Source: Opisthorchis felineus (Eukaryota > Platyhelminthes > Trematoda > Opisthorchiida > Opisthorchiidae). From it: a DNA stretch of 64,000 bases. The notes under the pieces are model-generated. The model did no database searches, had not been told where the DNA came from, and saw only the letters and a program-made list of their open reading frames with translations. Both the position numbers and the translations under genes were made by a program. This document shows positions 58,533 to 64,000 of this stretch, piece after piece (within the stretch, counting starts at the first letter, position 1; every line of letters begins with the position of its first letter). The DNA lies in the NCBI GenBank assembly GCA_004794785.1, contig SJOL01001744.1:10249-74248 (forward strand), written 5' to 3'.

Positions 58533-59255
58533 CTTGATTGAGTGATTGCAGAAAAGAAGAGCTGGTGTTGGTCTTCTTACGAGCAGCCAGCCAAGCCAAT
58601 GGCCTTAGGGATGATGACACAGAGAAATTCGATTACCAGTCGATCTGTCTCATCCCGCTATGTGCAGAGTAGAAACGACGAAAAGGAGGCGTGGCAACGA
58701 AAAACCAATGCCACGAGCAATACACTCAGTCAAGTCGGCAACTGCAATCCACCGAAATAGAGGCCATTATGCAGTCGGCGCGCACTCGTACTATCGCCTT
58801 CGTGGTGTGGCCAGCACAATCCCTCACACTATCGAAAAATTGGATTTCACATCAATGAAGTGGTAGGACGACGAATTCGAATACGTGGTTACTACATTTC
58901 CACTTTCGATATTCTCCGACAAACCTACTTTCCGTAAACAGACTGAAGCGAACCAAGCCAACACTGGAAACCTCGACCTAAGATAGCACAGTGCAGTAGG
59001 TCGGGAGAATGCCTTAACCTAATATACGGATGTTCCCGAAGTATTGTCACGTCTGAACCATCAAACAGACGAAGTAACAGGGGGACAGATCCATATGAAA
59101 TGCGTCTTTTTCATTTATATGTACGCTTTGGAAGTAATGTAGAATTCTCACCTGGAACCACTCTATAACGACCAGTTTTGGCCTCTTATGTTAGCGTGCA
59201 CTGTAGGTTGGCAAGGCAGTTAATTATTTAGCTGCGAAATCTATTCGATGCCTAA
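58533..59255. other. No recognised gene or element
   Basis: Further exons of the minus-strand USP-like gene could lie here, but none was recognised. Confidence 0.3.
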
Positions 59256-59404
59256 CTGCCATGCCACCCGAAGGTAGTACGAGGGGCCGAGGTACTGTCA
59301 GGCTGCCCAAGCCTGGACAGAAGCAGTCGGGATGCATGGATTGGGTTCGAACCATGAGCTTCCGGTAAGGAAGTTCGCGCTTTGACAGCTGAGTAATTCC
59401 GAGA
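59256..59404 (-). repeat. SINE family 1, copy e
   Basis: Minus strand reading: CGGAATTACTCAGCTGTCAA (decayed A-box), CATGGTTCGAACCC (B-box), TGTCCAGGCTTGGGCAGCC, CTACCTTCGGGTGGCATGG, CAGTTAGGCATCG. Clearly the same family as copies a to d. Confidence 0.75.
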
Positions 59405-60129
59405 TCTGGGATGGAGGTTAGGTAATAACAGAACAAAATACCAGTCCAAAACTCTCCATATTGCGAAATAATGGAGAATACGAGCAAGTTAATTGGCCAG
59501 ATCAGCGAACAGATTAGCAGCCATCTTATCAACAACCAATAAACGCAACCGACCTACGAATATTTTGCCAACGAGTAACGTTAAAGAGACAGACGATAGG
59601 ACTAAAATTGTGAATCACGCTTTGGATTTCATTCAGACGACCTCCGTATACAGCAAAGGCCCCCGAAATTTGGCTCATGGACTGGATGGGTTTTGAGAAA
59701 TCCAGACACTTAATCACTGATTTGAATCTCGGGATTTTTTTCACACACAAATACGCAGAAGATGAGGTTATAATCGAGACAGTTGCTGGTTAAACAAGGA
59801 AAACCGACTACTGATGGAGACATCATCAAGGAGTGGTGGATACGGTACATGAATTTTGTTCCAATCAGACCACTTCAAATCAAAACAACGGCGAACAGCA
59901 GAATACTGAAAAAATACTATCACGAACAGAAGACGCAGATAAAAATTCTAAATGGACTCTGTGACACCTGATAGCTCTAACGATATACCCGGTATTTAGC
60001 TGTAATTTCCGTTCCCAGTGCTATGCTACGAGCTGGCAACAAATCATAGCATACAACTAACGGAAACCGAACAGAAATCCATAGTAATACATAAACTTAT
60101 CAGACTACACACTTCAATGAAAAGAGCTC
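59405..60129. other. No recognised gene
   Basis: On the minus strand, 59570-59720 is open (GAFAVYGGRLNEIQS) and might be an exon of the USP-like gene, without firm splice support. The region also contains the unrecognised 3' end of the LINE remnant that begins at 60.1 kb. Confidence 0.3.
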
Positions 60130-62320
60130 GGCTCAGTCCAGTTTGACGACAATGAAACGTATACGATTGTATGGTGGTTCCAGTCGAAGCAGATTGAGGC
60201 TTGCGCTGTTCTACATGTGGTACCTTCCGGTCGAAACCTTTCTTAGCAAACGGGGCACGCAGAGGCAATCAATCACTTGGCATACGAGCATATGGCCGAG
60301 ACAGCGTATTTGGTGCAGCCAAACCAATTCATCAAAAGGGAAAGCAGCTGATTTGTTGTCAAAAACTATTCGTCGCACTTTACTATTGATAATTTCATGT
60401 CCCCATGACACATGTTCAATGCTTCAAAAGCGCCGATCGTCAAAGAAAACGCACAGGTTTCACAGCCGTAAAGTAACAGTGAACCAACTGCTGACAGGCT
60501 GTCAGGTCGACCCCAGAGGTGCCTAAGTTGAAGGAAAGCGGAGCGAGTTTAAAAGATTTTAGGCCTTACCATCCGGTGATACAGCCACCCAGATACGTAA
60601 ATCAATTCACTATTTTTGTGTTTCTGAGGCAAGAATCAGCTCTAGTGATCCACTCGCCTAGTTTGGTAATAGCACTGCGCTCTGGAGGTGCAGAACGCAC
60701 ACCAAAACGCACGTCAACATTATTTAAATCATTTGGTGTATTTTGTATATGAACAGGACATGAACCAACTAGCTCAGTGTCATCCACATACTACAAGTCC
60801 TTAAGGTCATCCGAGCAAGAGGCTAGATGCCTGGGTAAGAAGGCAGCGAAGGTTTCTTTGATAATTAACTCGATTACGAAGTTGAAGAGGAAAGGTGACG
60901 ATGGGTAGGCCTGACAGACACCACGTTTGATGATCTCAGAAGAAAGCTTTTCGTAGACTTTCGCATGTTCACGAGTTTTGGAGTATAAAAATTGAAGTGT
61001 TACGAAAATGTTCGGCATACCTCTGAAGGAGAGACATTTCTACAAAGCAGCGAGATCAACTGAGGCGAACGCTGGTTTTTGCCTAAGAACATAACAATTG
61101 TTAGCCTTCTGTACATGTTGCAGTGTTCGAGTTGTAGGGCGAAGATGTCAATGCATTCATGACCAAGACGGAACCCTGCTTGGTTTTCACCACTGCCTCT
61201 CATGAGTGTCAGTGAGTAACTTAGAAGCGATGCTGACGAAACTGATACCCCGATGTTTGTCACATCCAGATCTAATACACTCTTAAAACAGGAACAACAG
61301 GCACCTCAATCGTCTTCTAAATGCTCCGTATGAGTTTTGTCAGACCGCGAACGAGTCCCTCTCCTCTACCCTTAAACAAGGCACCAGCATCGCCATTGAT
61401 AGCAATACACCAATAACACATGCTGATGCTTAACGGCCATAGTTAAACAAGGCCGGGAAAGACAGTCAGGATCGCGTGCTTTGTTTCGCTTCAATAGTTT
61501 GATTTCGTTTTTGATATCATCTGTCACGACCGAGCAGAGTTTGACTATTTCCAATCGCTTCCACCTTTTCAATTGCTTGGACGCTCCTCTCTCGGTCACT
61601 CTTAGGACTGCAGGTTAGGCGTAATTTAAGAGATCTTGTTGAATCGTATCGTCGGCGGAACCACCTTTTCCGCCCCAATCAGGGACATGGATCGCTGTGA
61701 AATCCAACTTGAAATGGATCGCAGCTTAGTTTTCGGACCCACACAATCAAACGCTGAACTCATAACGTTTCGGACTTCGAAGCAGTCTTCACTTGTCTGA
61801 TAAGTTTGTTTCGCTGGAGGACAGCTACAACAGATGCAACACAGGCACGAACCATGGCTTGATGTAACCGAAAAAGGAGTGACAGTCTTGAATACGAGAT
61901 CACTATTTACAGCCAACTACTATGTGGTCAATCTGAGTACTCAATTGGTTACGGTTTGGACAGCGCAAGCCAACGAGATGCCCACGTTTGTGCTTGTGAT
62001 AAATAGATGGTGATCAGGATACAGTTGTAGGAGGCAATCGCCGTTGTCGGTGCTGAGAGCACTTACACCAAATCTCTAATACTTGTCTACTCTTACCAAG
62101 TGGGCATTTAAATCGCCATCCACAGAAGTCTCGAAAGTCCGCAAAAAGCGCCTTTGACAGTGTCACCGCTGCAGCTTGTTGGAAAGTATACAGAGATAAC
62201 GAACAGATTTCGAGTTTGAGTTCGTTCGTTGAGGATTCTGATAGACCCGGTTAGTCTGACTGTATATATTTGGTTGTTCATAGGAATCCAGTTAAACAGC
62301 TCTCGCACTCACACCAATGA
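60130..62320 (-). mobile_element. RTE-type LINE, decayed copy 3
   Basis: Minus-strand non-LTR retrotransposon remnant, read right to left. Endonuclease: RTQTRNLFVISVYFPTSC near 62140-62230 (RTQKRNLFVVSVYAPT in the family), then LLQLYPDHHLFITSTN near 62020. Linker: IKLLKRNKARDPDCLSRP near 61440-61500. Reverse transcriptase: ENQAGFRLGHECID near 61160, PSSPFLFNFVIELI near 60850-60900, YVDD at about 60780-60791 with a stop two residues before it, LLYGCETCA at 60450-60476, and LHQIRCLGHML near 60290-60320. Frames change several times, so it is dead. The sequence is closer to the classical trematode RTE elements than to copies 1 and 2 in this window. Confidence 0.8.
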
Positions 62321-64000
62321 GACCACAGGGAGTCACTTCTGGATCACCCGACATCTAGAGAGTAAACCGTGAATCAACAGCTGCCTTGGACCGTATTCAG
62401 ATACATTACCACAGTAGAGTCTTGTATGCGTGTTTCGGAGACACAGCGCACAGCGATTTTTAAAAGTAAAAAGGTGAGCAAGGGAGATCAGTTGACCTAT
62501 CTGACCAAGAGTACGACATTAAACGCCGCTACGTTGAACAGATTCCCTAGTGTTAGTAGTGCATCTTTAGGTTTTATTTTTGTTGATAGAGGACTAGGAA
62601 TCGAGGTTGAACTTACAGAGCTACAAACAGAAGGGGTAATATGGACATGGATAATCATTACAGTTGGGACTAGCCGCTTTCCTAGGCTGCGTGGACAAAT
62701 GTTACGTCCTGGTTGCCCAGGCCGAAGGTGGCTTGTCTGGAGAACCCCGCCTTGAGCATCTGACTGAAAGTCTAACCCACAAGGCAATGGGTGGAGGTAG
62801 GGCTTCGTTCAGGGTTTCTGCCCGTTGGTTGTTGAAGGCTTACCTAGCCCGGGGGCGCAGGCATTGTTGTCTAAATCTTAATGTGGATGTGTATCGCAGG
62901 CGCCCTGTGAGCAGCATCAAACTTTGTGTTTTAAAATATTTCGACCGCGGTCACGATCAACTATTGGGCGATGGGAGTGTGCGGTTTTTAGAACCGACGT
63001 TTTCTAACCTGTCATTCCTCGAGGAAAGGCAGCACCGCTGTTTGAATAACTATGGACACACTAGTCGCCGAAAGGAAAGACCCCACTGCCTTCACGCTCC
63101 CATCGTAGAGGATAGAGCGACTTTGCCCCCAGGCTACTTCATAATACGATCAGTCGCAGTATGGGGACTTGCCGCTCTGGTTGCTCACCTTTGGCTATCC
63201 TGGTATGGCTGAACGTTGAGGAGAAAAGTTTCGACCAGATTGGTCAGCAATGAAAGTATGTATGAAAGTATGCTAGAGAAGAAACACGTCTAGGGTGGCA
63301 GGATAAGCCAACTACCGACTTGACTTCCAATGTCCTACATTCTACAAGCACTTTGTGGAAGACACGGGTATATGTAAAACCAGCAGTAGGTATTTTGTGA
63401 TGCCGTGCATCCCATCGATGGTAGCATTCCTTAAAGAGGATGGTACTGATTTCCGTCATTTGATTTATGTTTGGTGTTTCATCTCTGAAAATGTCTCATC
63501 ATGATTTTACCAACTACAAACCGAAACAGATTCATCATCGTGTTTACGGAGAGATTCAGCGATATAAGCATACATCTGCCAGTAGTTCGCGCAAAGTGAA
63601 ACATATCATATCCTCCTAAAATGACCGTTGACGGAACTAGCCTACGGAGAACAGAATGTGCCGTAAATCGGGGCCAGTCTGTTAATCTTAACATCCCAGC
63701 ATAGCACTGATGCTTACTGTGTAGTTTCAAAGAGCGAATAGTGTATGTTGTTACGTGAGGGCAACAGGACAGACAATACCTATCCAGATAGGCGGACAAA
63801 ATACGATCATTGAATGGATTCGTGTGAAACCATAAAAGTGCAAGAAACAAGAAACAATCGCTAAGTAGTTCGAAGGGAATCACATTGGGAGTTGAGTGAA
63901 CTATGGAAAATGGGTATTCGACTAAGTAAACGCAGAAAATGCGACAGGCAGCGTGGATTATTTCGGAACAAAGTCGGAACATAGCGTGGGTGGACGTACC
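62321..64000. other. No recognised gene; one unexplained open frame
   Basis: A plus-strand frame at 62664-63212 is open for 182 codons but has no motif I know and no clear start or splice borders. A minus-strand frame at 63479-63982 (167 codons, Leu/Phe rich) is likewise unsupported. Confidence 0.3.

Noticed and set aside
60143..60526. Plus-strand open frame of 127 codons
   Set aside because: Antisense to the LINE reverse transcriptase remnant, whose LLYGCET and LHQIRCLGH motifs on the minus strand explain the region.
1..64000. CRISPR arrays, bacterial operons, ribosome binding sites
   Set aside because: No regularly spaced direct repeats were seen and the gene structure is eukaryotic.

Overview
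The window looks like nuclear DNA of a repeat-rich animal, most likely a parasitic flatworm (trematode or cestode). It has no operons, ribosome binding sites or dense bacterial-type coding. Real coding is broken into short exons with GT/AG borders, some separated by introns of only 35-40 bases, which is a habit known from flatworms. The rest is dominated by retroelements: RTE-type LINEs with an endonuclease plus reverse transcriptase, a Ty3/gypsy element, and tRNA-headed SINEs. The species cannot be fixed from the sequence alone.

Layout, left to right. 1-9 kb is mostly anonymous DNA with a decayed gypsy protease on the minus strand near 5.3-5.6 kb. 9.1-9.7 kb holds three exons of an E2 conjugating enzyme of the NEDD8 type (UBE2M/UBE2F-like), with HPN motif and catalytic Cys. 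10.2-15.5 kb is a nest of repeats: SINEs, a 5'-truncated LINE, then a longer decayed LINE in the same orientation, then another SINE. 17.3-25 kb (+) holds a candidate multi-exon gene for a roughly 1000-residue membrane protein whose exon phases fit together; a SINE sits in one intron and a polyadenylation signal follows the last exon. 25-34 kb shows nothing recognisable.

34,297-38,814 (-) is a complete Ty3/gypsy LTR retrotransposon: two 309-base LTRs differing at 5 positions, CTAG target duplications, a primer binding site, a polypurine tract, and one unbroken 1287-codon Gag-Pol frame. 39.6-42.1 kb has inverted SINE copies of two families. Near 45.1-45.5 kb lies a decayed reverse transcriptase, probably Penelope-like. 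50-53 kb (-) holds five phase-compatible candidate exons of an unrecognised gene. 56.8-58.5 kb (-) holds exons of a gene resembling the C-terminal part of a ubiquitin-specific protease (USP47-like, tentative). 60.1-62.3 kb (-) is a third decayed RTE-type LINE.

The host genes do not form a functional cluster, although two of them (E2 and the USP-like gene) would belong to ubiquitin or ubiquitin-like pathways. I did not find a clearly new biological system. The most rewarding items are the very compact gypsy element, the divergent E2 with extra residues next to its active site, the unrecognised membrane-protein gene, and the second SINE family with its inverted copy. All homology calls come from reading motifs by eye; no database search was possible.
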